From positions 1 to 64,000 of the forward strand of contig NZ_JAQQLE010000016.1 in NCBI RefSeq assembly GCF_028548475.1: DNA of 64,000 nt, written 5' to 3'. Position 1 is the stretch's first letter. Every line of letters begins with the position of its first letter. Position numbers and translations under genes: made by a program. Positions 36,896 to 47,373 of the stretch are shown here, piece after piece. The DNA is from Vogesella margarita. Lineage in GTDB: Bacteria > Pseudomonadota > Gammaproteobacteria > Burkholderiales > Chromobacteriaceae. Below the pieces are notes generated by a model. The model made no database searches, was not told the DNA's origin, and saw nothing but the letters and a program-made list of their open reading frames with translations.

Positions 36896-38962
36896 TTACT
36901 CCGCCAGCAGCGAGATGTCGGCCACGCGGTTGAACAGTGCGGCCAACCTTGCCAACAGCGCGATGCGGTTCGCGCGGACCGCCAAGTCGTCGGCCATCAC
37001 CATCACGCCGTCGAAGAAGGCATCCACCGGAGCACGCAGCGAGGCCAGCTGGGTCAGCGCGCCGGCGAAGTCGTGGGCGGCGAACTTGGCGTCCACCGCC
37101 GGTGCCAGCGCTTCCACCGCCGCGAACAGCGCGCGCTCGGCGTCCTCGGCAAACAGCGCCGGGTTCACCGCCGCGATGTCGCCCTCGGTCTTCTTCAGGA
37201 TGTTCTTCACGCGCTTGTTGGCTGCGGCCAACGTTGCCGCTTCCGGCAGCGCCTTGAACTGCGCGACGGCGGCCAGGATGGCGCCCACTTCGTTCAGCTG
37301 CGTCGGCGCCAGCGCCAGCACGGCGTCGATCTCGTCGCCCTTGTAGTCGTTGGCGAGGTAGTTCTTCAGGCGTTCCAGGCAGAAGGCGTACACCTCGTCG
37401 ACCACGGTGGCGGACAACAGGCCAGCCGGGAAGGCGTCGGCGGCGTCGCTGATCAGCGCCTTCAGGTCCAGCGGCGCCTCCAGCACCATGCGCAGCACGC
37501 CCAGCGCGGCACGGCGCAGCGCGAACGGGTCCTTGTCGCCGGTCGGGATCAGGCCGATGCCCCAGATGCCGACGATGGTTTCCAGCTTGTCAGCCAGTGC
37601 CACCGCGGTGGCGATGGCGCCCTGCGGCAGGCTGTCGCCGGCAAAGCGCGGGTGGTAGTGGCCTTCGATGGCGTCGGCCACCACGTCGTCCTCGCCGTCC
37701 AGGCGCGCGTAGTAGCGGCCCATGATGCCCTGCAGCTCGGGGAATTCGCCGACCATGTCGGACACCAGATCGGCCTTGGCCAGATACGCGGCGCGGCCGG
37801 CCAGCGAGCTGTCGGCGCCGAGCTTGGCGGCAATCGCGGACGCGATGCTGGTCAGGCGGGTGATGCGTTCCAGCTGGTTGCCGATCTTGTTGTGGTAGAC
37901 CACGTGTTCCAGCCGCGGCAGGCGGCTGTCGAGACGGTGCTTCTGGTCCTGTTCGTAGAAGAACTTGGCGTCGGACAGGCGCGCGCGCAGCACGCGCTCG
38001 TTACCGCCCACGATGTAGCGCGGGTCTTCAGCTTCCAGGTTGGACACCAGCAGGAAGCGGTTCATCAGCTTGCCGGCGGCGTCCAGCAGCGGGAAGTACT
38101 TCTGGTTCTGCTGCATGGTCAGGATCAGGCATTCCTGCGGCACGTTCAGGAACTCGGCCTCGAAGCCGGCTTCCAGCACCACCGGCCACTCCACCAGGCC
38201 AGTCACCTCGTCGAACAGCGCGTCCGGTGCGGCAATGGTGGCGTTCAGCTTGGCGGCGGCGTGCGACAGGCGCTGGCGCACCAGCTCACGGCGGGCGAGG
38301 AAGCTGGCGATCACCTTGCCCTCTTCCGCCAGCGTGCGCGGGTAGGCATCGGCGCTAGGGATGGTCACCTCACCGGCAGACAGGAAGCGGTGGCCGCGGG
38401 TGACGTTGCCGCTTTGCAGCCCCAGCACCTCGCCGGCGACGACCTGATCGCCATGCAGCATCATCAGGCCGTGTACCGGACGCACGAACTGCACGTCCAG
38501 ATCGCCCCAGCGCATCAGCTTCGGTGCCGGCAGTTTTTTCAGCGCGCTGGCGACGATGCCGGACAGTACCGCGGACAGGCTTTCGCCGGCCTTGGTCGAT
38601 TCATAGGCGTACACGTCCTGCTTGCCGTCGTGCACGGTGATGAGCTGGCTCACTTCCACGCCGCAGGAGCGGGCGAAGCCGGCCAGTGCCGGAGTCGGCT
38701 GGCCGTCCTTCGTGCCGCTGGCGACCGCCGGGCCGCGGCGCACGCTGTGCTGCTCGGGCTGGATGGCGGCGACATCCGGGATCTGCACCGCCAGGCGGCG
38801 CGGGCTGGCGAACACGTGCGACTGCACGTTGCCGGCGACGAACTGCAGTTTTTTCAGTTCGTCGGTAATGGTATCGGCAAAGCTGGCGGCCAGCTTTTCC
38901 AGGGCTTTCGGCGGCAGCTCTTCGGTGAGCAGCTCGATCAACAGGGTAGCAGTCATGGTCAT
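36896..38962 (-). CDS. glyS: glycyl-tRNA synthetase beta subunit
   Basis: A 688-residue beta subunit of the alpha2beta2 bacterial GlyRS. LLIELLTEELPPKALEKL at the N-terminus, ASPRRLAV, VHGLMMLHGDQVV and GRYYARLDGEDDVVADAIEGHYHPRFAGD are typical. It binds tRNA and supports glycine charging with GlyQ. The ATG overlaps the stop of the small upstream gene (ATGA). One exact uptake word (36939-36950) and one variant (37224-37235) lie in its 3' part. Confidence 0.96.
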   Translation of the reverse strand: MTMTATLLIELLTEELPPKALEKLAASFADTITDELKKLQFVAGNVQSHVFASPRRLAVQIPDVAAIQPEQHSVRRGPAVASGTKDGQPTPALAGFARSCGVEVSQLITVHDGKQDVYAYESTKAGESLSAVLSGIVASALKKLPAPKLMRWGDLDVQFVRPVHGLMMLHGDQVVAGEVLGLQSGNVTRGHRFLSAGEVTIPSADAYPRTLAEEGKVIASFLARRELVRQRLSHAAAKLNATIAAPDALFDEVTGLVEWPVVLEAGFEAEFLNVPQECLILTMQQNQKYFPLLDAAGKLMNRFLLVSNLEAEDPRYIVGGNERVLRARLSDAKFFYEQDQKHRLDSRLPRLEHVVYHNKIGNQLERITRLTSIASAIAAKLGADSSLAGRAAYLAKADLVSDMVGEFPELQGIMGRYYARLDGEDDVVADAIEGHYHPRFAGDSLPQGAIATAVALADKLETIVGIWGIGLIPTGDKDPFALRRAALGVLRMVLEAPLDLKALISDAADAFPAGLLSATVVDEVYAFCLERLKNYLANDYKGDEIDAVLALAPTQLNEVGAILAAVAQFKALPEAATLAAANKRVKNILKKTEGDIAAVNPALFAEDAERALFAAVEALAPAVDAKFAAHDFAGALTQLASLRAPVDAFFDGVMVMADDLAVRANRIALLARLAALFNRVADISLLAE
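36939..36950 (+). repeat. candidate DNA uptake word inside glyS
   Basis: Exact GCGGCCAACCTT preceded by T, near the 3' end of glyS (coding strand reads A-R-L-A-A-L). Confidence 0.85.
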
Positions 38963-39429
38963 TCAATCTTCAAGCTAGGAGCATTGGGGGCGAGTCGGCA
39001 CACCAGGCGCAGCATGGTATCGGCCGTCGAATCGGCGACTACCGGCACGAAGGTCCAGTTGAAACGCTGCAACGGGAACATCTGCGTGTACACGTGCTGG
39101 CCGCTGGCGGTCCAGTACGAGGCGCTGATGAACGCATACTGGCGCGCGTTGCAGTCGGCACGGCCTTCGAGACGGCGGATGTGATAGCGGATGCCCAGCT
39201 CTTTCTGGGTCTTGCGCTCGCTGAACCGCTCCTGGTTGACGAAACGGACAAGGCCGTCCTTGACGTTGGCGATGGAAGCCAGCTCCAGCGACAGCTCCAG
39301 GCCGGTACCGCTCTGGTACACCTGGAACTCCCCTTCCGCTTGCGGCTCCGCCTGCTGACTGCGCACATACCAGCTGAGCGCGGCCAACGTGGCCAACAGC
39401 ACAAAGAACAGCGCTGCCCACGTCTTCAT
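38959..39429 (-). CDS. surface-adhesin E/CNP1-like small exported protein
   Basis: A 156-residue protein with an N-terminal membrane helix or uncleaved signal (MKTWAALFFVLLATLAALSWYV). The body contains SIANVKDGLVRFVNQERF and then RRLEGRADCNARQYAFIS, a pattern like the surface-adhesin protein E and CNP1-like families of betaproteobacteria. It has two cysteines that could pair. It sits between glyQ and glyS, with 1 bp to glyQ and a 4-bp overlap with glyS. Function unknown; family assignment tentative. Confidence 0.6.
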   Translation of the reverse strand: MKTWAALFFVLLATLAALSWYVRSQQAEPQAEGEFQVYQSGTGLELSLELASIANVKDGLVRFVNQERFSERKTQKELGIRYHIRRLEGRADCNARQYAFISASYWTASGQHVYTQMFPLQRFNWTFVPVVADSTADTMLRLVCRLAPNAPSLKIE

Positions 39430-39430
39430 G

Positions 39431-40321
39431 TCAGTCTTTCTTGCACATCGGGAAGCCCAGCACCTCGCGTGCGGCGTAGTAGGCTTGCGCCACGCCACGG
39501 GCCAGGTTGCGGATGCGGCCGATGTAGGCGGCGCGTTCGGTCACCGAGATGGCGCCGCGCGCGTCCAGCAGGTTGAAGGTGTGGCCGGCCTTCAGGATCA
39601 TCTCGTAGCCCGGCAGCGGCAGGCCGGCGTCCAGCAGGCGCTTGGCCTCGGACTCGTAGTCGCCAAACTGCTTGAACAGCAGCTCGACATTGCTGTGCTC
39701 GAAGGCAAAGCGCGACTGCTCGACTTCGTTCTGGAAGAACACGTCGCCGTAGGTGACCGGCGTGCCGTCCGGCAGACGGGTCCAGATCAGTTCGTAGACG
39801 TTCTCGATGTCCTGCAGGTACATCGCCAGACGTTCCAGACCGTAGGTGATCTCGCCCAGCACCGGCTTGCAATCGAGGCCGCCGACCTGCTGGAAGTAGG
39901 TGAACTGCGTCACCTCCATGCCGTTGAGCCACACTTCCCAGCCCAGACCCCAGGCGCCGAGGGTCGGGTTTTCCCAGTCGTCCTCGACAAAGCGGATGTC
40001 GTGCATGGTCGGATCGATGCCCAGTTCGCGCAGCGAGCCGAGGTACAGATCCTGGATATTCGGTGGCGACGGCTTCAGTACCACCTGGAACTGGTGGTGC
40101 TGGAACAGGCGGTTGGGGTTCTCGCCGTAGCGGCCGTCTTTCGGGCGACGGCTGGGCTGCACGTAGGCGGCATTCCACGGTTCCGGGCCGAGGGCGCGCA
40201 GAAAGGTGGCGGTATGCGAGGTGCCTGCGCCCACTTCGGTATCGTACGGCTGGAGCAAGGCGCAGCCCTGGCGGTTCCAGTAGTGCTGCAGGGTGAGGAT
40301 GATTTCCTGAAAAGTGAGCAT
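39431..40321 (-). CDS. glyQ: glycyl-tRNA synthetase alpha subunit
   Basis: A 296-residue catalytic alpha subunit. [48 protein letters not shown] and [28 protein letters not shown] are invariant landmarks of GlyQ. The start at 40321 gives the usual length. It leads the operon glyQ-small membrane protein-glyS. Confidence 0.97.
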   Translation of the reverse strand: MLTFQEIILTLQHYWNRQGCALLQPYDTEVGAGTSHTATFLRALGPEPWNAAYVQPSRRPKDGRYGENPNRLFQHHQFQVVLKPSPPNIQDLYLGSLRELGIDPTMHDIRFVEDDWENPTLGAWGLGWEVWLNGMEVTQFTYFQQVGGLDCKPVLGEITYGLERLAMYLQDIENVYELIWTRLPDGTPVTYGDVFFQNEVEQSRFAFEHSNVELLFKQFGDYESEAKRLLDAGLPLPGYEMILKAGHTFNLLDARGAISVTERAAYIGRIRNLARGVAQAYYAAREVLGFPMCKKD

Positions 40322-40390
40322 GTCGCGGCGTTTCGAAGATGAAAAACAAGGCACGATTCTAACCGCATCGTGCCTTGCTCTGCCATCCAT

Positions 40391-40422
40391 TGCGGCCAAC
40401 CTTGTGCCAAAGGTTGGCCGCA
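40391..40422. repeat. inverted pair of candidate uptake words between tdh and glyQ
   Basis: GCGGCCAACCTT (40392-40403) and AAGGTTGGCCGC (40410-40421) form a 13-bp perfect stem with a 6-base loop just downstream of the tdh stop. It could act as a weak terminator, but only AATGG follows on the minus strand. Confidence 0.85.
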
Positions 40423-40437
40423 AACATCATATTCCGC

Positions 40438-41463
<1,026 letters not shown>

Positions 41464-41555
41464 GTTTTATCCTGTAGTGCGCCGCCCGGGCGGCGGCACG
41501 ATGAAACGGTACGCAAACGCCAGGCGGCATGGCGCCGCCGTGGCGACGGCAAAAA

Positions 41556-42755
41556 TCAGATCACGCCCAGTTCGCGGCCAACCTTGATGAAGGCGGCGAC
41601 GGTGTGCTGCACCTGCTCCAGCGTGTGGCCGGCCGACATCTGGGTGCGGATGCGCGCCTTGCCTTTCGGCACCACCGGGTAGGAGAAGCCGGTGACGAAC
41701 ACGCCTTCGGCCAGCAGCGCGGCCGCCATCTCGCCGGCCAGCTTGGCATCACCCAGCATCACCGGAATGATCGGGTGCTGACCCGGCACCAGGCTGAAAC
41801 CGGCCTCGCTCATCGCCTTGCGGAAGTAGTCGGCATTGCGCTTCAGGTTGGCGCGCAGCTCGGCGCCCTCTTCGGTGGCCAGGATCTGCAGCACTTTCAG
41901 GCTGGCGGCGGCGATGGCCGGTGCCAGGGTGTTGGAGAACAGGTAGGGGCGCGAACGCTGGCGCAGCAGGTCGATGATGGGCTTGCGGCCGGAAACATAA
42001 CCGCCGGACGCGCCACCCAGCGCCTTGCCCAGCGTGCCGGTGTAGATGTCGACGCGGTCGCTGACGCCGCACAGCTCCGGCGTGCCGGCGCCGGTCTCGC
42101 CCATGAAGCCGACGGCGTGCGAATCGTCCACCATCACGATGGCGCCGTAGCGTTCGGCCACGTCGCACAGGGTTTTCAGGTCGGCGATGATGCCGTCCAT
42201 CGAGAACACGCCGTCGGTGACGATCAGCTTGAAACGCGCACCGGCAGCGTCGGCGGCCTTGAGCTGGGTTTCCAGATCGGCCATGTCGTTGTTTTTGTAG
42301 CGGAAACGCTTGGCCTTGCACAGGCGCACGCCGTCGATGATGGAGGCGTGGTTCAGCTCGTCGGAGATCACCGCGTCGTCTTCGGTGAGCAGGGTCTCGA
42401 ACACGCCGCCGTTGGCGTCGAAGCAGCTGGAATAGAGGATGGTGTCGTCGGTGCCGAGGAAGCAGGAGATCGCCGCTTCCAGATCCTTGTGCACCTGCTG
42501 CGTGCCGCAGATGAAACGCACCGAGGCGCAGCCGTAGCCGTAATCGTCCAGACCCTGCTTCGCCGCCGCGATCAGGCGCGCGTCGTCGGCGAGGCCCAGG
42601 TAGTTGTTGGCGCAGAAGTTCAGCACCTCGCGACCGCCGGACAGGGTGATGTCGGCACGTTGCGGCGTGGCGATCACGCGTTCCGGTTTCTCGAAACCGT
42701 CGGCGCGGATTTGCGCCAGCGTGGCTTGCAGATGAGCGAGATAGGTGTGGTTCAT
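41556..42755 (-). CDS. kbl: glycine C-acetyltransferase (2-amino-3-ketobutyrate CoA ligase)
   Basis: A 399-residue PLP enzyme that cleaves 2-amino-3-ketobutyrate with CoA into glycine and acetyl-CoA. [34 protein letters not shown] and the PLP-lysine segment [15 protein letters not shown] are family marks. The start MNHTYLAHL is chosen from family length (398 in E. coli). An uptake word overlaps codons near its 3' end. Confidence 0.96.
   Translation of the reverse strand: MNHTYLAHLQATLAQIRADGFEKPERVIATPQRADITLSGGREVLNFCANNYLGLADDARLIAAAKQGLDDYGYGCASVRFICGTQQVHKDLEAAISCFLGTDDTILYSSCFDANGGVFETLLTEDDAVISDELNHASIIDGVRLCKAKRFRYKNNDMADLETQLKAADAAGARFKLIVTDGVFSMDGIIADLKTLCDVAERYGAIVMVDDSHAVGFMGETGAGTPELCGVSDRVDIYTGTLGKALGGASGGYVSGRKPIIDLLRQRSRPYLFSNTLAPAIAAASLKVLQILATEEGAELRANLKRNADYFRKAMSEAGFSLVPGQHPIIPVMLGDAKLAGEMAAALLAEGVFVTGFSYPVVPKGKARIRTQMSAGHTLEQVQHTVAAFIKVGRELGVI
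41574..41585 (+). repeat. candidate DNA uptake word inside kbl
   Basis: Exact GCGGCCAACCTT (preceded by C, so the 13-mer extension is absent), read as K-V-G-R on the coding strand. Confidence 0.8.
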
Positions 42756-42962
42756 GCGGGCGTGTCCCTGTGGTTCAGCGTGGAGGCCGGTACGCCAAGC
42801 GGTGCCGGCAAGCAATGTTCTGTCACCATTCTAGACCCGCGCCGACGACTTTATCAGGGACAGTTGCGCACGATTTTCAGAGGGTGAGTGTTACCCCCGC
42901 TCGGCCGGCAACACCCCGGCTGTGCGACAATATGCCTCCTTTTTCCCTTCCCCGCCGTCACC

Positions 42963-43196
42963 GTGAACCGCCAGCCGCCTGTGCCAGCGCATTGCCGCCA
43001 CTGTGTGCACTACTACATTACCCACGACGCCCGCTTTCCCTACGGCTGCCGCGCGATGGACTTCAAGAGCAAGCGCCAGCCGCTGCAGGACGTGCGCGAC
43101 AGCACCGGCCGCGACTGCGTAACCTTCACCGCCCGCGCCCCCGCGCCCACAAACCACGACGGCCAGCCTGGCAAGGCTGGCCGCAATGGCGCTTGA
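42963..43196 (+). CDS. small cysteine-rich conserved protein of unknown function
   Basis: A 77-residue protein from a GTG start. The conserved part is CRHCVHYYITHDARFPYGC, then FKSKRQPLQDV and a final DCVTF. This CxxC...C...C pattern occurs in short uncharacterised proteins of beta- and gammaproteobacteria and suggests a zinc-binding knuckle. The Shine-Dalgarno is weak and the start uncertain; an upstream alternative start near 42888 is possible. Function unknown. Confidence 0.65.
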   Translation: MNRQPPVPAHCRHCVHYYITHDARFPYGCRAMDFKSKRQPLQDVRDSTGRDCVTFTARAPAPTNHDGQPGKAGRNGA

Positions 43197-43244
43197 ACTT
43201 TATCTGGCGGGCTCCCCCTCTTGGCCGGCCCGGCCGCCCGCGGC

Positions 43245-43505
43245 TTACTGCTTGTGTTCTGGCTGCGGCGCCATTTTCTTGTGCATCATTTTCTTGTGCA
43301 TGGCGTGCTTGTGATGCGCTTTCCGGTGCACCGCTTTTTTATGCTTGTGCATCATCGGCTTGGCCATGTCAGGCTTGTGCTCTGGCTGGTAGGCAACCTT
43401 GTGGATGACAGCGGCGTTGGCTTCCGGTTTGGCGTTCGCCGCAAAGGTGGCCGCCGAGCTCAGGCCAATCAGGGCAGCCATCGTCAGTAGCGTCAGTTTT
43501 TTCAT
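43245..43505 (-). CDS. secreted histidine/methionine/lysine-rich small protein, probable metal binder
   Basis: An 86-residue protein with a clear signal peptide (MKKLTLLTMAALIGLSSAATFAA, cleavage after AFAA-type site). The mature part is dominated by His, Lys and Met (MMHKHKKAVHRKAHHKHAMH, then KKMMHKKM). Such composition suggests periplasmic Cu, Ni or Zn binding or acid buffering. No cysteine is present. It stands alone between kbl and hemB. Not assignable to a named family. Confidence 0.7.
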   Translation of the reverse strand: MKKLTLLTMAALIGLSSAATFAANAKPEANAAVIHKVAYQPEHKPDMAKPMMHKHKKAVHRKAHHKHAMHKKMMHKKMAPQPEHKQ

Positions 43506-43674
43506 GATTCATCACCTTGAGTGGAGCGGGTGCAACACCATGCTGCACCTGATAACTGCATGGTAGATGGCCACCCTGGTGCCGTATGTAGCGACTCTGT
43601 AACCAGATGTTGCCGTGGTCACCCCTTAGCGTTACATCACGTTACCTGCCGCCGCGCGCAGCAGCCGGCGCCAT

Positions 43675-43706
43675 AAAAAATGCGGCCAACGTTGGCCGCA
43701 TTTTGC
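43675..43706 (-). terminator. hemB terminator built from overlapping uptake-word variants
   Basis: A perfect 20-bp palindrome (43681-43700, TGCGGCCAACGTTGGCCGCA) flanked by six A on the left and four T on the right. On the minus strand it is a hairpin followed by six T, directly after hemB. It consists of two overlapping copies of the variant word GCGGCCAACGTT in opposite orientation. Confidence 0.85.
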
Positions 43707-43723
43707 CGTGACAGCTGCGCGTA

Positions 43724-45033
<1,310 letters not shown>

Positions 45034-45203
45034 GGTGGGAATCCAGTGCAAAACGCCGGGCAGACCCAGCGTCGATGTTGATGCGGATAAGGCCACAGGA
45101 TACCAAATACCGCCCCCGCCCGCAGCGCAGCGCCCCAGCCATCCCTCGTTCCCGTTCCGGAAAAAACACCGGCTGGCTCCTGAAAAAACCGAAATTTAAG
45201 TGC

Positions 45204-45225
45204 ATTTTGTCAATTCAGACAAAAT
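45204..45225. promoter_or_regulatory. palindromic operator upstream of amino-acid permease
   Basis: A perfect inverted repeat ATTTTGTC / GACAAAAT with a 6-base spacer in the 393-bp region before the permease. A possible -10 TATACT follows at 45256-45261. The binding regulator is unknown. Apart from this, the region 45034-45426 holds no gene. Confidence 0.5.
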
Positions 45226-45426
45226 ATTCAGTGAAAAACCGGGAACGATAATTTTTATACTATCCCGGCTTTCGGGCATTGCCACTGCCACCCAAGCAGG
45301 GGAATGTCCGGAAGCGTCTGGCAGGGAGAACTGGCACCGACAAGCAGCCGGCCCCTGCCGCATGCAACGCCGAGGCCCGATCGGCCCGGATGTTGCGCCT
45401 TGCACAACCTGGAGAGACCCTACTTT

Positions 45427-46818
45427 ATGCAACCTCAGCAAGACAACTTGCAGCGCGGACTCGAGGAGCGCCACATCAACCTGATGGCCCTCGGTGCCGC
45501 CATCGGCGTCGGCCTGTTCCTCGGCTCGGCCAGCGCGATCAAGATGGCCGGCCCCGCCATCATGATTTCCTATGCGCTGGGCGGCGTGGCCATCTTTCTC
45601 ATCATGCGCGCCCTGGGCGAAATGGCCATCCACAACCCGGTAGCAGGCTCGTTCAGCCGCTACGCCCAGAACTACATCGGCCCGCTGGCCGGTTATCTCA
45701 CCGGCTGGAATTACTGGTTCCTGTGGATCGTCACCTGCATGGCGGAAATCACCGCCGTCGGCGTCTACATGGGCGTCTGGTTCCCCGATGTGCCGCACTG
45801 GATCTGGGCACTCTCGGCACTGCTGATGATGGGTTCGCTCAACTTCATTGCCGTGAAGGCTTATGGCGAGTTCGAATTCTGGTTTGCACTGATCAAGATC
45901 GTCACCATCGTGCTGATGATCGTGTCCAGCGTCGGCATGATCGCCTTCGGCATCGGCAACGGCGGCATTGCCACCGGCATTTCCAACCTGTGGTCGCACG
46001 GCGGCTTCATGCCGCATGGCGTCAAGGGCATCCTGATGTCGATGCAGATGGTGATGTTTGCCTATCTGGGTGTGGAGATGATCGGCCTGACCGCAGGCGA
46101 AGCGAAAAACCCGAAAAAAACCCTGGCAAGGGCTGTTGATTCCGTTTTCTGGCGTATTCTGATTTTTTATGTCGGTGCACTATTTGTCGTGATGTCGATT
46201 TACCCGTGGGACCAGATCGGCACCGCCGGCAGTCCTTTCGTCATGACCTTTGAAAAAATGGGCATCCCGGCTGCCGCGGGCATCATCAACTTCGTGGTGC
46301 TGACTGCCGCGCTGTCCTCCTGCAACAGCGGCATTTTCAGTACTGGCCGCATGCTGTACAACCTGGCCCAGCAAGGCCAGGCATTGCCGATGTTCGGCAA
46401 GGTCGGCAAGAACGGCGTGCCCAACATGGCGGTGCTGATTTCCGTCGCGATGTTGCTGGGTGGCGTGCTGCTGAACTACATCGCCCCCAAGGAAGTCTTC
46501 ACCTGGCTGACCGCCATTTCCACCTTTGGCGCGGTCTGGACCTGGGCCGTGATCCTGGTATCGCAGCTGAAATTCCGTCGCATGCTCACACCGGGACAAG
46601 TCGCCAAGCTGGAACACCGCATGCCGTTCTTCCCTTACGGCTCCTACATCGCGCTGGCCTTCCTGCTGCTGGTCATCGGCCTGATGGCCTACTTCCCGGA
46701 GACACGCATCGCGCTGATCATCGGGCCGGGCTGGCTGGTACTGCTGGTCGCCCTGTACTACCTGCTGGGCTACCACCGTCAGGCAGACGATGCTGCAGAA
46801 CCGGCATATCAGTCATGA
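45427..46818 (+). CDS. APC-family amino acid permease (proline/aromatic/D-Ala type)
   Basis: A 463-residue transporter with about 12 membrane helices. NLQRGLEERHINLMALGAAIGVGLFLGS is the N-terminal signature of the amino-acid transporter (AAT) subfamily that includes ProY, AroP and CycA. SYALGGVAIFLIMRALGEMA and GLTAGEAKNPKKTLARAV follow as in that group. The substrate is not decidable from sequence by eye. The start MQPQQDN aligns with family N-termini, though the nearest Shine-Dalgarno (GGAGAGA) is rather distant. Confidence 0.88.
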   Translation: MQPQQDNLQRGLEERHINLMALGAAIGVGLFLGSASAIKMAGPAIMISYALGGVAIFLIMRALGEMAIHNPVAGSFSRYAQNYIGPLAGYLTGWNYWFLWIVTCMAEITAVGVYMGVWFPDVPHWIWALSALLMMGSLNFIAVKAYGEFEFWFALIKIVTIVLMIVSSVGMIAFGIGNGGIATGISNLWSHGGFMPHGVKGILMSMQMVMFAYLGVEMIGLTAGEAKNPKKTLARAVDSVFWRILIFYVGALFVVMSIYPWDQIGTAGSPFVMTFEKMGIPAAAGIINFVVLTAALSSCNSGIFSTGRMLYNLAQQGQALPMFGKVGKNGVPNMAVLISVAMLLGGVLLNYIAPKEVFTWLTAISTFGAVWTWAVILVSQLKFRRMLTPGQVAKLEHRMPFFPYGSYIALAFLLLVIGLMAYFPETRIALIIGPGWLVLLVALYYLLGYHRQADDAAEPAYQS

Positions 46819-46839
46819 TCTGAACTGTCGGCAATCAGA

Positions 46840-46868
46840 AACGGCGACCCTCCAGGTCGCCGTTTTTT
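46840..46868 (+). terminator. rho-independent terminator after the permease
   Basis: AACGGCGACC / GGTCGCCGTT stem with a 5-base loop and six T (ending 46868). Confidence 0.9.
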
Positions 46869-47319
46869 ATCGCACATACCCGCAAGCTCGCGGCTATCCC
46901 TGCCTTGCCGCAGGCAGCCCCATCGCGCTGGCAGCACCTGCCGAATACGCAGAGACCGGCACGGGTTCGGTCTGACGGGGAGCCCGGCTCCATGTGCCTA
47001 CCGGGTCACCGCTATCCGTCGTTTCCCCCTACTTCGTCCGCGATGATGCCCAGCGTGCAGCAAGGTTGGCCGCAAGCAGCTTGCGAGACGCGCCGGCTAC
47101 CGGATGGCTTTCCCTGTGCGTGTGCAGACAATCGCGGGCACAGGATGCGCCGCACGCTTGACGCCACCGATACCGATGCCTGCGGCCACCATCCCGTATG
47201 GCACTGCCGATTGCGCCCGGCAACAGTAGCGGCGCTGCAATCATCACGACGTAGCCACACCAAAGAACACGGCCCGGCAGCACGCTGCCGGGCCATCGCC
47301 GCGTGGCGGCGCAGCAATG
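46869..47319. other. convergent intergenic region without recognisable gene
   Basis: Between the terminators of two convergent transporters. It contains one uptake word (47062-47073) and a perfect 10-bp hairpin GGCCCGGCAG-CACG-CTGCCGGGCC (47271-47294) without a T-run. Reading frames here resemble no protein family known to me. Confidence 0.6.
47062..47073 (-). repeat. candidate DNA uptake word in a convergent intergenic region
   Basis: Exact AAGGTTGGCCGC followed by A. Confidence 0.85.
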
Positions 47320-47344
47320 AAAAAACGCCGGGTTTCCCCGGCGT
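47320..47344 (-). terminator. rho-independent terminator of the alanine symporter gene
   Basis: An 8-bp stem (47325-47332 with 47337-47344). On the minus strand the hairpin is followed by six T (plus-strand A-run 47320-47325). Confidence 0.85.
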
Positions 47345-47373
47345 CAATGATGATGCGGATGACAGCAAGTCTA

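Noticed and set aside
37073-39184. 703-codon open frame on the plus strand antisense to glyS
   Set aside because: GlyS is unambiguous; the antisense frame has no recognisable domain or ribosome-binding site.
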